64,000 bases of DNA from Trametes villosa (GCA_002964805.2 PUDQ02000001.1:4984001-5048000), one strand, 5' to 3'. Positions 1-12,373 are shown, numbered from the stretch's first letter. Made by a program: numbers and translations. Notes: a model not told the origin generated them from the letters alone.

Positions 1-2627
1 GTAGCATCAGCCCTTCTTCGCGTCTGCATGACATCACGTTAATTACTCCGCCCATCATTACGCCAGATACCACGCATACCATCTACTACCGCGGACACTG
101 GCTTCGGGTACGCGCCCCATCTCCCGCCCGTCTGATATCCGTCGGACAGGCTCTGATGACACCCCGGTTCAGATAACGCGCACGAAGCGCTTCCAAGACT
201 ACGGCTCCTGCGCTGAACTCAAAATTAGGTACGGAACGCGCTGCCACTGCGGGGTGCGAGGCTAAACTAATTCGCCGGCGCAGCGTCGTCGCCCGGAACA
301 ACGACATTCTCAAGCGGCTCGTGCTGGAAGCCAAGCGTGAGTATGAGAAGGACGCCGAGCACCGCGTGCACATCTTCATGGCAGACACGTACGTGACATC
401 GCGTCGTTTCGTCGGGGCGCCATTGACGAGCAGTTACATCGTGACCTAGGACGTACCAATGCTGGCGCTGGAACGGCGCGCGGCAGAAACGCCCCATGAG
501 CTCGATCGTGCTCGAGCCGGGCGTAAAGGACATGATCCTTGCCGACTGCAAGGACTTCCTTTCCTCCGAGGACTGGTGAGTGCGCCGGCGTTCTAAGCGA
601 AGCCCCACTAACGGCATCGGGGGCAGGTATGCTGAGAGAGGTTGGCGAAACGTCTATCAAGGCCGGCGCGGATGCTGACCGTTTGACAGGGATCCCGTTC
701 CGGCGCGGCTACCTGCTTCACGGGGTACCCGGCAGGTACGTACAATGCTCCGCCGTGGCATGCCCGTGCACTTAATCTCCGCAACAGTGGGAAGACGTCG
801 TTGATTCACAGCCTTGCCGGGGAGCTTGGGCTTGACATTTACGTGGTCAGCCTCTCCTCTAAGGGGTGAGATCCGAAGCACGGACCTTTGTAGACACGAC
901 ACTGACCGATAGACAGCATGAGCGACAACACGTTGACGACGCTTATGGGTAACGTACCGTCGAGGTGGGTGCAGTAGTCGTATAGACCGTCGGCGGACGT
1001 ACTAACATTGTATCTCAACAGATGTATACTCCTTCTAGAAGATCTCGATGCCGCATTCACGCGCGGGATTTCCCGTGACGAGACGTCCACGGGCGCGCCG
1101 ACGGGCAGCTCCTCCACCACGACCACATCCTCGTCGTCCAAGAGCAAAGAGAAGGAAGACAGCGACGGGTCCACCCTGAGTCTGAGCGGCCTCCTGAACA
1201 GCCTCGATGGCGTCGCCGCCGCGGAGGGCCGGTAAGCTTCCGTCTCTGTGTCCAGCCCTTCTCGCGGCAGACCCGCTGCCGCGCCATCTACCGTGTCTAA
1301 CAGACCACCCCGACAGGCTTCTGTTCGCGACGACGAACCACATCGAGCGGCTCGACCCCGCGCTCAGCCGCCCGGGCCGGATGGACGTCTGGGTGAACTT
1401 CAAGCACGCCACGAAGTGGCAGGCGCAGGGCATCTTCAAGTGCTTCTTCCCCGCGCGCTCCAGCTGCGCCCCGGGCGCAGCTGCAGGCGCGAGCGCCGCC
1501 GAGTCATCGACGCCCGCCGGCCCTGCCGACGCCACGGCAGCAGCGACGGCGAACATCGCGGTGTCCAAGCGCAAGCGCGCGGCGCACGCCATCCCCCTGC
1601 TCTCCGAAGACGAGATCTCGGACCTCGCGAAGCGCTTCGGGGACGCGATCCCTGAGAACGAGCTGAGCGTGCGTGCCACGCGCTGCGCATACCGGGTGAC
1701 CACGCCGTGCTGACCGTGTCCGCAGGTGGCCGCACTCCAGGGGTACCTTCTCAGGAACAAGACCCGGCCGCGTGAGTGTGTGGACGAGGTCGCCGCCTGG
1801 TGAGTGTGGTTTGCGGCTCCGAAGGTGGTCTTTTTCGCAACCCTAACGCGCTCCCCCCAGGATTGTGTCTGAGCGCGAGATGCGCGAAAAGCTCAAGAAG
1901 GAGAAGGAGGAGGTATGTAAACGCCGCGCACTGCGGCGCGCCCTCTCTGACGTCCGGCGCAGCGCGAAGCCAAGGAGAAGAAGGAAGCCGAGGAGAAGGC
2001 GCGCAAGGAGGTCAGTCCTTGACGTCCACTTTACGTCTAATACGCGGGGGTGCTCACGATGCCGTCCCGTCCCACGCAGAAGGAGGAAGCGGATGCTAAA
2101 GAGGTACTTTGACCGAAGATCTCCTGCACGATCGTCCTGCTGACGTGCGTGCGCCGTTATCAAGAAAGAGGAGAAGGCCGCTGCCGCCAAAGAGGTATGA
2201 TCGTTCGCGGCTCGCACCGCCCGGGTACACCGCGAGCTCACGCGTGCGCCGGTTGCAGAAGGCCGATAAGAAGGAAGCCCGCGTAAAGGGCAAGCGCAGC
2301 GCACTCCGCGACGCAGCCAAGGCACCCGCGGCGTCATCTCCGACCGAGTCCGTCGCCGCTGAGAGCGCGTCGGAGGCCTCCGCGGCAGAGGGCGAAGCGT
2401 CGGTGGTGGAGGGCACCACCTCCTCGTCTACGTCTGCGTCCGAATCCGAGAACACGAGCGGCGCAGACGCGGACACGGAAGAGAGCCTCACGTCCGAGGA
2501 GGAAGCCGACAAGGCCGACAAGGCCGCCGAGCCCTCGTCTGAGCCCGCACCGGACGCAGTCCCTGCGGTCAAGGAGAAGTGGGTCGCGGTGAAGGCGCAG
2601 CCCGCGGCAGACACGCCGAGTGGCTAA
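1..2627 (+). CDS. BCS1-like mitochondrial AAA ATPase (5' partial)
   Basis: BCS1-type AAA proteins fold or translocate the Rieske protein in the mitochondrial inner membrane; fungi also have several BCS1-like paralogues of unknown client. About twelve exons can be joined. The visible order is the end of the BCS1 N-terminal domain (IYYRGHWLR near 85-107), then an exon with NNDILKRLVLEAKREYE near 295-345. The AAA domain follows: GYLLHGVPG-SGKTS (Walker A, split by an intron at about 735-787), CILLLEDLDAAF (Walker B, about 1024-1058), and LLFATTNHIERLDPALSRPG (sensor and arginine region, about 1318-1377). A Ser/Thr/Lys-rich insert (1081-1170) sits after Walker B. After the AAA core comes a long Lys/Glu-rich then acidic tail, partly encoded by tiny exons, ending in a TAA at 2625-2627. 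The start codon and membrane segment lie upstream of the window. The tail is much longer than in yeast Bcs1, so a paralogue rather than the orthologue is likely. Confidence 0.85.
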
Positions 2628-3275
2628 ACTCACCACCAACGTATGCACCCGCCGCCTGCGCATGCCCGCTGTACGCGCCCATGCCAGTCCGCATGCTGCA
2701 TGCCGCCTGCCGCCCGTCGGCGCGCGCGCGCCCCGCCGCTCCCTATGACTGCCGTCTCCTGTGTGCCCTGCTGTACCTCTCGCGCTGTGGCTCTCGCTGG
2801 TCGGCCCGGTGATGCTGTGATCCTGACTGCTGCCTGTTTTGTCTGATGTACATTCCCCTCCGCTCCCGGACGTGTGGGTCTTGCGTAGATGCTCTGTCGC
2901 CGTGCCTGTTTGTACGTACCGTTTCACGTCCCCAATGCTCTCATGATGTATGCCCGGTTTACGCTGTCCCTTCATGCTGTCACGCCGTTTACCGGAATAT
3001 ACACGATACCTCCGGAGATACGAGGATCTCGAGCGAATCTCTCGTTGCAGTGTTGACCCGCACGACTGGCAGATCCGTGGTGTGTGCACGATTCATTACC
3101 CAATATGCCGAGCAGAGGGGCGTGTCATGGCTAAGTGAGATATGTACGGTACTGTGCAAACTGTAGTGAAGGGTGGGTGTACGACAAAGCAAATTCTAGA
3201 AGCGAAAGCGTGCATTATACGTATGAACGTTCGTCCCCGTCCCCGTTCCGAACGACCCCACATCTGGATCTCCCG
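2628..3275. other. Intergenic, convergent 3' ends
   Basis: No coding exon seen. It holds the 3' ends of the BCS1-like gene and of the DNM1-type gene, which converge here. The segment is richer in pyrimidines and poorer in GC than the flanking exons. Confidence 0.6.
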
Positions 3276-6179
3276 CTACGTCGACTTGAGCGTGACCTCC
3301 GACAGCGTCTTGAACGCCTCGCGGTACGCGTCGAGCAGCGCCTTCACGCGCGCGCGCTCCGCGACGAGCGCCTCGTCCTCGTTCAGGAGGTCGCCGAAGA
3401 GCTCGGGCTTGTAGAGCGACGCGACGAGCCGGTTCTGCACCTGCTGCGACGTGTTGTTCACGAGCAGGTGCATGATCGCCTTCGGCACGAGGTCCTGGAT
3501 CGTCTGCCGCACGATCGCGAAGTACGACTGGATGAGCGACCGGATCAGGTTCGTCTCCATCTCCTCCCGCATCGTTAGGTGTCCCGTGTGCTCCGACGCC
3601 TGCATGCGTACAAAATCGGGATTGTTAGCATCCCTCTGTAAAGGCGAACACGAAGAGGCACGTACAGCTTCGATGTGCTTCCCGAGGCTCTTCATATCAA
3701 ACGCCGCATTCCCCTCAATCGCCCGCTTCCCCGCCATCAGCCCCGTCTCCAGCGCAGGGTCCGCACCACTCACATCCCGTCCCACCGGCGCAAGCCCCGA
3801 ACCCAGCCCCGAGCTCGCGCGCTCGACCGTCGAGCCCGCAAGCGGCCCGGGCCCGTTCTGCCCAAAGAAGTAGTTCAGGAACGTCTCCTTCGCCGTCCCC
3901 GGCCCCTGCGCGAGCGCGCCCGCGCCGCCGCCCGAGCCCGACGCGTGCCGCGACGAGTGGTGGTGCGCGCGCGGGGACTGGTGCCGGTGCGACGACCCGG
4001 GAGCGATGGGGGGCGCGGACGCTGCGCCTGCGCGCGCGCGGTCGTGCACGGTCGAGGAGACGGAGCGCGCGTCGCGGCCCGCGGTACCGTTGAGCGCCGG
4101 CTCATCCGCGGACTCGTCGTCGTCGTCCTGCGAGGCGCCGCCGTTCAGCGATTCGGCGGTTGCGGGCTGCGAGGGCTCGATTTGCGCATGCTGTGTTGGT
4201 CAACGTGCCGCTCGATGGGAGGAAATAAGAGGCTTACTCGGGAGAGGATCTGCTTGGGGGGCGGGGTGGTGAGCGCGGTGGCAGCGGCGGCGGAGCCGGA
4301 GATGAACGCGGGGTGGTTCGTGTTGATGTACGCGGTCTGGATGTCGATGAGGCTTTGCGTGTACTCGGTCGTGGGGCCGAGGCGTTCACGGAGAAGCTCT
4401 GAGACTGTCTCTACGAGTTGGGCATGTAGTCTCGGGAATCGTTGCAGTTCCTGTGCAAACACTCAGTAACGGCGTTAGTACAAAGCGGCGCATACGCACT
4501 GAGCTTGTGCAGTTATGGCAGATCTTCACAAGCTCCTCATACACCAGCTCCACGCATCGCAGACTCGGTGACTCCAAGAGCTTGATCTGTGGCTTCACCA
4601 GCAGGTCGAACGCGATCTCGGGCACAAACAAGCTCGGCCGCGGGCCGGTGGAGTTGCGGATAGCGGTCCGGATGTCCTGGTTGTCGAGGTTGTGTGTCGC
4701 ATCGATGGACTGCAGCGCCTGGCCGAAAACGTCGTTGAAGATGTAGTATATCCGCGCGCCACCAGAGAGCTCCTTCGTCGAGATATCGACACTCGTACCC
4801 TCAATGGACGCGACGAAGTCCCGCGCGAATTGCGTCATGAGCCGCAGGATCAATGCCCCTTGCTACACTACGGTCAGCCGCCGCTGTCTCATAGTTGGTT
4901 CGGGCTATAGCACGCACCTGGTTCTTGTCGCCGTATATCGCAGCATCTCCAAACGAGTTGAGCTCCTGCTGCGCCTGCCCCATGAGGGTATTCAGGCGCG
5001 CCTTCATATCCGGCAGCTTGTCGCGGATGTGGTTCATGAGCACCTGGTTGAGCGTCTTCGCGAGGTAGCGCGTGCCGTTCTTGTGCGCGATGTTGCGGTA
5101 CGCGGGGTGCGTCCGGAAGAAGTCGTCCTCGGCCTCGTGCGCGTCCGCGAGCGACTTCTCCGCGTTGATGTCCGCCTGCGAGCGGTTCACGACGCCGATG
5201 AAGCCGAGCTTGAGCGGGTACACGCGCCCCGTCAGGATGTCGAGCGCGTTCGTGCCTGCGTCCATCAGGTCCAGCTTCGTGAGCACGCCGATCGTGCGCC
5301 GCCCCTGCGGGTCGACCTGGCGCGCGAGCTTCAGTGCCTCGGAATTGGCGAGGTCGACATTGGCCCCAGACACGGCGAGGATCACGCTGCACGTGTTTCA
5401 GTCACGGGTGTAGCATCTCGGTGAAGCAAGTCGATATCAGAGCATGAAGGCTACGCACCAGTTGGGTTTTGAGATGTAGTCAATGACGAGACTGCGAATC
5501 TGACGTTCAATATCGCCCGGTTGGTCGCCTACTGGAATCTACGCGCGCCTCCAATATCAATATCGCGCACACAACGTCATTGTAGTGCACGCACCTTTGT
5601 GAGACCAGGCAGATCCACTAGCGTCAGGTCAAGCACGTTCGGGCTGTATATGCGGAGGTGAATGGGGAGCTTGCTGATGCCCTTGTTCTGCCCGGCGACG
5701 CGGAACGTCTCCTGCTCGATTTCGCGGCGAATCTCGCCAAAGTCGGTGAACCGCTTGTCGATGTGCAGGAACTGGCCCCACTCCGTGTACGTTTGTGTCG
5801 GTGTTTCAGGCACGGGGGTGTGGATGAGCTGCAGTACGAGGGGTCTCCGGGTGACGATGCCTGAGCCGCGCGGGAGGAAGTCTCGGCCAACGATTCTATC
5901 CCGGGGTCAAAGGGCGGAAATGAGGACGGGGGAAAGTGACGCACGTCTCCAATACACTGGACTTTCCTGCAGACTGGCTTCCCACCTGTTCCGCATGCTC
6001 AGCGCGCGGTCAACAATAGAACTGACGCAAGACGTACGACGGCCAGCTGGGGCATGTCCAGCTCCCCGCCTGCGTGCGCGTGAGTGTGGCTCAGACGAGC
6101 GGGTGCGAGAGTGCGACTGACCGAGGTTTGCAAACGTATCCTGGAGCTGGTTGACGAGTCTGATGAGGTCCGCGTCCAT
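3276..6179 (-). CDS. DNM1: Dynamin-related GTPase, Dnm1/Drp1 type (mitochondrial and peroxisomal fission)
   Basis: A cytosolic self-assembling GTPase that constricts mitochondria and peroxisomes. The start ATG at 6179 gives [16 protein letters not shown], the usual dynamin N-terminus. Joined exons give the P-loop [12 protein letters not shown] (about 5945-6000), switch region [22 protein letters not shown] (G3), TKLDLMD (G4) and VNRSQADI (G5). The middle domain follows, including [11 protein letters not shown] (about 4290-4330). A low-complexity insert (Ser/Gly/His-rich, about 3900-4050) comes next. The C-terminal part has [12 protein letters not shown] and a GED ending at the stop 3276. The phrase [18 protein letters not shown] and the FLNYFF motif fit Dnm1/Drp1 better than Vps1. 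Around a dozen short introns interrupt it. It is divergent from the downstream peptidase gene, with only 227 bp between start codons. Confidence 0.9.
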
Positions 6180-6406
6180 GGTGGGCAGAGCGGGATGGCG
6201 GGGTCGTGGCAGGGGTCGTGTCGGTCGTCGTGGAGAGAGGGAGAGCAGCCTGGTCGGAAAGTATCAGGCGCCAAAAACGCGTCGCCACGGCCGACACGCG
6301 ACGCGGCCGGCGCCTACGCTCCTTCGCCTCCTCCCCCGCACTCCTCCGCTCGGCACGGCCTCCCTCTGCGCTCCCTCGCCGAGTCGACGCGCAAGGCAGC
6401 TTCAGT
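6180..6406. promoter_or_regulatory. Bidirectional promoter between DNM1-type gene and dipeptidyl aminopeptidase gene
   Basis: The two start codons (6179 minus, 6407 plus) are 227 bp apart, so both promoters and 5' UTRs must sit in or overlap this stretch. It contains pyrimidine-rich and GC-rich tracts and no clear TATA box on either strand. Confidence 0.6.
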
Positions 6407-9400
6407 ATGCCGCCCACATACGAGCCCCTCGCGCAGGAAGGCGACGACCTGTTCAGCACCGGACCGTCGTCTTCCGCAGTTGCTCAGCCTATCCCAATCA
6501 AGCCCGAGACGTACTATGGCGAAGGGCCCTTTGACCCACCGAGCTCCGACGACGAGGCCGATGGCTTTCTTGGAAAGGAGGATGAGCGGTCTGGCCGTGC
6601 CATTGAAGCGGAAGGCAACCTGGTCGTCGGCAGCCGGAAGGTGTGTGCGCAGTGCGCTCTGTACCCGCCAGGCCCGCTGAGCATCCCGCACAGAAACGGC
6701 CGGCTGCAGTCAAGTTCCTCGTGATCTCTCTGGTGTCCTTGGTCTCCATTGCCATTATTATCGGCATCTTTGCTGCAAGATCATACACCGGCACTGCGTT
6801 CCGCATACAGCAGGGTGTACAGCATCTCACCATGGACCATGTCTTCAACGGCACCTTCTCTGCGCAGAGTAGGAGCGTCCTCTGGGTTCCCGAAGGTATG
6901 CAACATTATTGCTTTGAGCTGCAATATCTTACACCCCCGCAGCGGGTGATGGAGTGTTTGCGACCGTTCATGGGAACGTGATCTCACTTGTCGACCTCAA
7001 GTCTAACACTACCAAAGAACTGGTCTCGCTGACCGACTTGAGAGATGTAAGACGAGTATCAGACCATTACAAGCTATTTCTTAACAAATCGCTTGTAGGA
7101 ACACGGGAGCACGCTCAACTGGGCCAGTTGGAAGCTGTCTTCTGACATGAAGTATGTGCTCGTGAAGGCCGACTACAAGAAGGTTAGCTCAACTGGCCCT
7201 TTAACCGCGGTGACATCATACGTCCGGAATATTGCTAACATGGGTGATAGCAATGGCGGCACTCAAGTTTCGGAAATTACTACGTCCATGAGCTTGCCAC
7301 AAAGCGTACATGGCCGCTGACACCCCCTAGCGATCCGCCCATCACAGCCTACGCTGCATGGTCTCCTACCGGTGAATCCATTGCGTATGTCGCTAACAAT
7401 GACCTCTATGTGATTCCATCTGCATCGTGAGTCAGGCCTTTTCACATTGTAGCAAATATCGAGTATTGACCGTGTTTTAGCAATGCTGGTGCCTCCGTCC
7501 GGGTCACGACTTCGGGCAATGCCTCCCTCTTCCACGGCGTGCCCGACTGGGTATACGAGGAAGAGGTCTTCTCATCCGACTACGCGCTCTGGTGGTCACC
7601 CGACACCACCAAGCTCGCATTCCTCCGCTTCGACGAGACCGCCGTCGACGAGTACACCTTCCCAGTCTACAACCCGTCCGAGGACGCGCACACCGTCGTG
7701 CCCTACCCCGACCACGTCGTCATGAAGTACCCGAAGCCGGGGTACAGCAACCCGCTCGTGTCCGTGCACGTCTTCCAGCTCGACGAGTACCTCGAGACCG
7801 TCTCCGAGCTCGGCAGCGGCGCGAACACGACCGAGGTCGCACAGGGCGCGACGCTGGAGCTGCGCTGGGACGGCCGGCAGGCGGCGAATAACAGCATCAT
7901 CTCCGAGGTCGCGTGGGTGAGCGGCGGCGCGCTGCTCGTGCGCGAGGTGACGCGCGCGGCGGAGAACGGGAGCGTCGTCTACTTCGACCTCAACAAGAAG
8001 CCTGCGAACGTCGGCCAGGTCGTCCGCAAGCTCGGCCGGGAAGGCGAGCAGGGTGACGATGGCTGGATCGACGCAGTGCGTCTCTCTTTTCACCTCTCCA
8101 CATGCAGCCCCCCAGACTGACTCCGCTTCCCAAAGACACAAGCGATCTACCCACTCTCTCCCTCGCTCTCACCGGACGGCGCGCCCGCCTACCTCGACAT
8201 CGTGCCCACGCCCGAGGGGTACAACCACATCGCGCTCTTCAGCCCCGCGAACGCGAGCACGCCGCGCTTCCTCACCTCCGGGCCGTGGGAGGTCACCTCG
8301 GGCGTCCTCGCCGTCGACGCCGCGCGCCGCCTCGTGTACTTCCAGGCCGCGAACCCGTCGTCCGTGCAGCGCCATATCTTCTCCGTCCCCCTCCCCACCC
8401 TGGCACAGGGGAAGGGGAAGGAAGAGGGGGATGTGAAGGCGCTGACGGACACGTCGAGCCCCGCGTTCTATGATGCGAGCTTCTCGCCGCAGGGCGCGTT
8501 TTATCTGTTGAGCTATAAGGGCCCGCATGCGCCGTGGCAGCGGATCATCCATGTGGACGATGATGGTATGTTTTCGCGGGCTTGGGGTGGGCAGAGCTGA
8601 ACGACGTGTGCTAGACTTCGACTACGTGTTGACGGAGAACCCGCAGCTGAACGAGACGCTCGCCCAGTACGAGCTGCCCATCGTCACGCATTCCACGATC
8701 GAGAGCGACGGCTACGGTACGTGTCCCCACTCACCCTCGCCTCCCCTCGTCCCTCTCACCACTCACCCCTCACCGCAGAATTGAACGTCCTGGAGCTGCG
8801 CCCCCCGCGCATGGACGACTCCGGCCGCACGAAGTACCCCGTGCTCTTCCGCGTGTACGGCGGGCCCGGGTCGCAGATGGTCGACGTGCGCTTCGCGCAG
8901 GACTGGCACGCGTACCTCGTCGCGGAGCTGCAGTACATCGTCGTCGTCGTCGACGGCCGCGGCACGGGCTTCCGCGGGCGCGCGCTCCGCAACCCGGTCA
9001 AGAATAATTTGGGCCGCTGGGAGACGGTCGACCAGGTGAACGCGGCGAAGATCTGGGCGGCGAAGGAGTATGTCGACCCGAAGCGGATCGGGATCTGGGG
9101 ATGGGTACGTTCCTGTGTGCGGGTACGGAGGGGTGGAGGGAAGCTGATTATTGGTGCAGTCGTATGGGGGCTTCATGAGCTCGAAGGTGGTTGAAGCCGA
9201 TGCAGGAGTACACTCCCTCGCTATGGCTGTCGCGGTTAGTCTGACCTGTTTCACGTTCGTTCTTTCACTCACCGTGATCGCACAGCCCGTGACGAGCTGG
9301 AGGCTGTATGGTAAGCCCGCCCTTCTGTGCCGTCCGCGCCCCCACTCACCTCAGCTCTTCTCTCGCAGACTCGATCTACACCGAGCGCTATATGAACCTC

Positions 9401-9765
9401 CCCGCAACGAACCCCGACGGGTACGTGACCGCGTCGATCTCAAACGTCACCGGCTTCCACCACGCCGACTTCCTGCTCGCGCACGGGAGCGGCGACGACA
9501 ACGTGCACTACGCGAACTCGGCGCACCTCCTCGACATGCTCACCGCCGAGCGCGTCCGCGGCTTCCGCTTCCGCATGTTCACCGACAGGTGCGTCTTTCT
9601 TTTTCGTCATGGTGTGGTTGTGGTGCGGTACGGGGGCTGACGCGTAGTGGTGGCTGCAGCGATCACAGCATATACAGACGCGGCGCGAACCGGGAGCTGT
9701 ACGAGTTCATGACGGAGTTCTTGCTCGAGAAGTGGGGCAAGGGCGGGAAGAGGCGTAGCTGGTAA
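6407..9765 (+). CDS. Dipeptidyl aminopeptidase, S9B family (DPAP A/B, Ste13/Dap2 type)
   Basis: A type II membrane serine peptidase of the Golgi or vacuole that removes X-Pro or X-Ala dipeptides from N-termini. I chose ATG 6407 ([16 protein letters not shown]) because it begins the acidic cytosolic tail. One membrane segment follows ([20 protein letters not shown], about 6710-6768), then the beta-propeller and the alpha/beta hydrolase domain. The catalytic serine lies in GW-SYGG, split by an intron at about 9102-9159. The catalytic Asp is in HGSGDDNVH (about 9481-9510) and the catalytic His in SDHSIY, split by an intron near 9590-9660. N-glycosylation sequons are common in the luminal part. 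The stop is TAA 9763-9765. Size is about 850-900 residues once some fourteen introns are removed, normal for the family. Substrates cannot be told from sequence; Ste13-like enzymes process pheromone precursors and Dap2-like ones act in the vacuole. Confidence 0.92.
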
Positions 9766-9943
9766 TGTTGATTCGACATAGAACCGGTTCCGGGACATTA
9801 TACCACATGGAAGACAGTAGTGTAAGCTATTCGACCCGGACGACGAGAGACTCGAAGCGTGCCAAAAACCTGGCGAGACACCAAGCAACAAAAAAGACAA
9901 TATATGTAGTACACCGCAACTCAACCACTAAGCAAGATAGATT

Positions 9944-11689
9944 TCAAGCACCGTACTCGGGAGGAGCTTCCTCGACGACCTCGGGTTGCCTCGGAGGCTC
10001 GGTGGTCATGCGTTCCGCGAGGAGCTGTATGATTCGTTCCACGGCGACGTTGGGGTCGGCGGCCGGGGCACCCGTCTCTGGGGTCGCGGGGTGCGTCGGA
10101 GCGGCCTGAGAGGTGGCGGAGGCTGCAGCAGGGGCGTCCCCTGTACTGGCGTCGGGAGTGAGGTGTCGGTGGAGCGAGGATTCGGACGAGGTCTGTGCCA
10201 GCACGGGAGGGGATAAGACGACAACTGCTGCGTCGGAGGCCAGGGTGGTGGGATGTTTAACGTCGCCGATATCGGGGGTCGGCATAGGACGTTTGGTGTC
10301 TCGAGCGACGTCCGCGCGAGATGGAGTGGCCGGAGCCCTGGCGAGGAACGGGGAGGGCTCGTCACGCTCGTACACCGTCAGCTTCGCACGTCTGCGGCGG
10401 CGCGAATACAGGAGAGCCGCAGCGATGAGGGCGAAGAAGGCCACGCCGCCGACGACAGAGCCCACGATGATTCCTATAGGGGGTGTATGTGAACCGACAT
10501 TGCTCGAGGTCGGCTTGCTGATGAGGGTCCGAAGGAAAGTGAATTATGAGACTAGTGATCTTCGAGGGATGTAGTGCAGGATATACGCACCGGAGCAGTC
10601 CGCCGACCTCTGAGGGGTCGTCTGTGAAGACAGTGACGGAGTTGAGCCAGAACTTGAGGAATCCGCCCGGGCTGAGGGTTGGGGTCACGTTCACGGTGTG
10701 GATGTCGTGAGGGTCCAGCCCGTCCCGATAGAAGAGGAGCGCGTCGCCAATGAACCACATCGTGCTCGCGTTGTAGGATTCTGTCTCGCCGTCGAGTGTC
10801 TACGGTTATCACACTACCGGCTCAGCTTCAAGGCCCCAAAGGGGTGGTGCAGCAGACGCACCACATTGTAAAGGTAACTTCCCCAAATGCGCGAACCGTT
10901 GATGGCGACCCCCACACCTTGGAAAGAAAAGGATAATGACGATTGAGGGACCGACGTGACCATGTAAGGGGCAGGGTGTTGTTGGCTGGGGATGAAAGGG
11001 TCATTGAGAACTGTCCAGTTGCCGTCATACATGATGAACGATGTGTTGGTAGCTTGATAGACATGCGCAGTGGGCGGTTCGGCTCTGTAGCGGATATCAG
11101 ACAGTCAGGATGATAAAACAGTCTGGAGATGTACCCAGTGGATAGGGTCCTTGAGACGGCGGCTCCTTCGAACGTGAAGTTGCCGCTGTTGGAGGCGTTC
11201 GCCACCAAGGAGATGTTGTGCAGCCTCTCGGGAAGGCCATCTTGAGCGTACAGTGTATGGTTCTGACCGTACTTGGGTGTGTGTGAGGTTGTGTTTCCGT
11301 CGACAGAAACAGTATATGAACAGTTCGCCAGGCCAAACAGCGAGACCGCCGAGCCTAAAAGGTCCATTGGCGTTGTGAGCATCGGAAGTAAAAGACAAGT
11401 ATCTCGACTCACCGTAGAACTGAAAATCGAGACTAGCATTCGGGTACGTGGTGATGTGAATGGAGTTGCCGATCGCAGCCTCGCCACCGTGTGTCGCGAA
11501 TCCACCGGCTTCGGGGTAGGACGGTTGCCAGCCAGTCTTGGTCCAATTCCCGATACCTCCGTCGCCTGTAGACTCGCAGAAGGATAAGCACGGACTGAAG
11601 ACTCCCTCCATAGTGGGACGCATACCTTGAGGATGATAGTTGATAATCGAGCTTTCGCCCCCGATCGCCACAACATAAGGTTCGCCCAT
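9944..11689 (-). CDS. Single-pass membrane protein with two beta-sandwich-like extracellular modules
   Basis: I recognise the architecture but not a named function. Joined exons give a first module (SIINYHPQ, GNWTKTGWQPSYPEAGG, ASLDFQFYG, SAVSLFGLANCSYTVSVDG) and a second with the same order (YDGNWTVLNDPFIPS, SLSFSFQGVGVAINGSR, TLDGETESYNAS). Next is a membrane helix near 10410-10480 (GIIVGSVVGGVAFFALIAAA), an RRRRR stop-transfer stretch and a Pro/Thr/Ala-rich cytosolic tail of about 150 residues ending PPEYGA. Many N-glycosylation sequons are present. This layout is common in mushroom genomes and resembles a cell-wall sensor or carbohydrate-binding surface protein (inference). Oddity: with ATG 11689 the protein lacks a signal peptide, and an in-frame TGA lies five codons upstream. 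Either a signal-peptide exon joins at an acceptor I did not find or the N-terminus has decayed. Confidence 0.7.
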
Positions 11690-11712
11690 CGTACCCAGTT
11701 TTCACCTGGACG

Positions 11713-12373
11713 CTATGCAGGGATTGAGGGTGGGGGTTGGTAGCATGCAATCGCGCGAGCGAGCGAGAGGGCTAGCGGGGTAATATACCACGCGAAGTCC
11801 GAGTCCGCCGTGATCAGCGGGGCTGTAGATACAGTACCGAATAGCTTCCAACCTCACTAACCTCAAGTTGGACCTCTGCGTGCACACGCACGTCTGCGCC
11901 GCTCTTCGGATGGCAAGTTGCCTGCTCGTTCTGGTCAGCGCGCAGGGTAACGTTCTTGGCGATGGATCAAAGCCTGTCTAGCATGACATACCCCGGGGTA
12001 GCCACACATAGCACCGGATATCTGAGTCGACAGGACCGTTGCCACCGGAGTAGTAGGACAGTTCGACTACGTTTGGAGTGCTCGGATGAGGTCCTAGGCG
12101 TAGCTCTGCCAAAAATCAAGTTCAGTAATATACGCTGACGAGCTATGAAGCGCCCCCGAGTGCACAAGGGCATGTGAGGATATGCGTTTGATAGATGTTG
12201 GAGGGATGGCCTACGCCACTCGACAACCTGCAAATTTCGATACTCGGCTTCTGGGCAGCGGATCTGCCTGGCGGTTGATCCCTGCAGTGCTTCATGTACT
12301 GCGGGTCGACAGTCCACGTTAGGAGCTCAGCGCTCAGCGCCGAACTCGCGCATAGTCGCAGTATGTGTGCCAT
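11713..12373 (-). CDS. Candidate multi-exon gene, unrecognised
   Basis: Family not recognised. Several stretches read like coding exons with GC-biased third positions: MAHILRLCASSALSAELLTW from 12373, a possible signal peptide; LGPHPSTPNVVELSYYSGG and VDSDIRCYVWLPRG after a T-rich acceptor near 12110; NVTLRADQNEQATCHPKSGA with DVRVHAEVQLE near 11870-11952, followed by a GTTAGT donor; and ITADSDFAWYITPLALS near 11790, ending at TAG 11713-11715. The joins do not all stay in one frame: the intron at about 11953-11990 would be only some 36 bp. The gene may be decayed, or my exon edges may be wrong. It ends close to the start of the membrane-protein gene on the same strand, so these exons could instead belong to a longer version of that gene. 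Confidence 0.3.

Noticed and set aside
1035..1760. 241-codon minus-strand open frame opposite the BCS1-like gene
   Set aside because: Antisense shadow; the plus strand carries clear Walker motifs here.
3675..4469. 264-codon plus-strand open frame opposite the dynamin gene
   Set aside because: Antisense shadow of the DNM1-type exons; composition is Arg-rich as expected for reverse reading of GC-rich coding DNA.
10828..11676. 282-codon open frame on the minus strand
   Set aside because: It runs through introns of the membrane-protein gene and reads its first exon in a different frame. Splicing at the GT-AG pairs gives the better protein.
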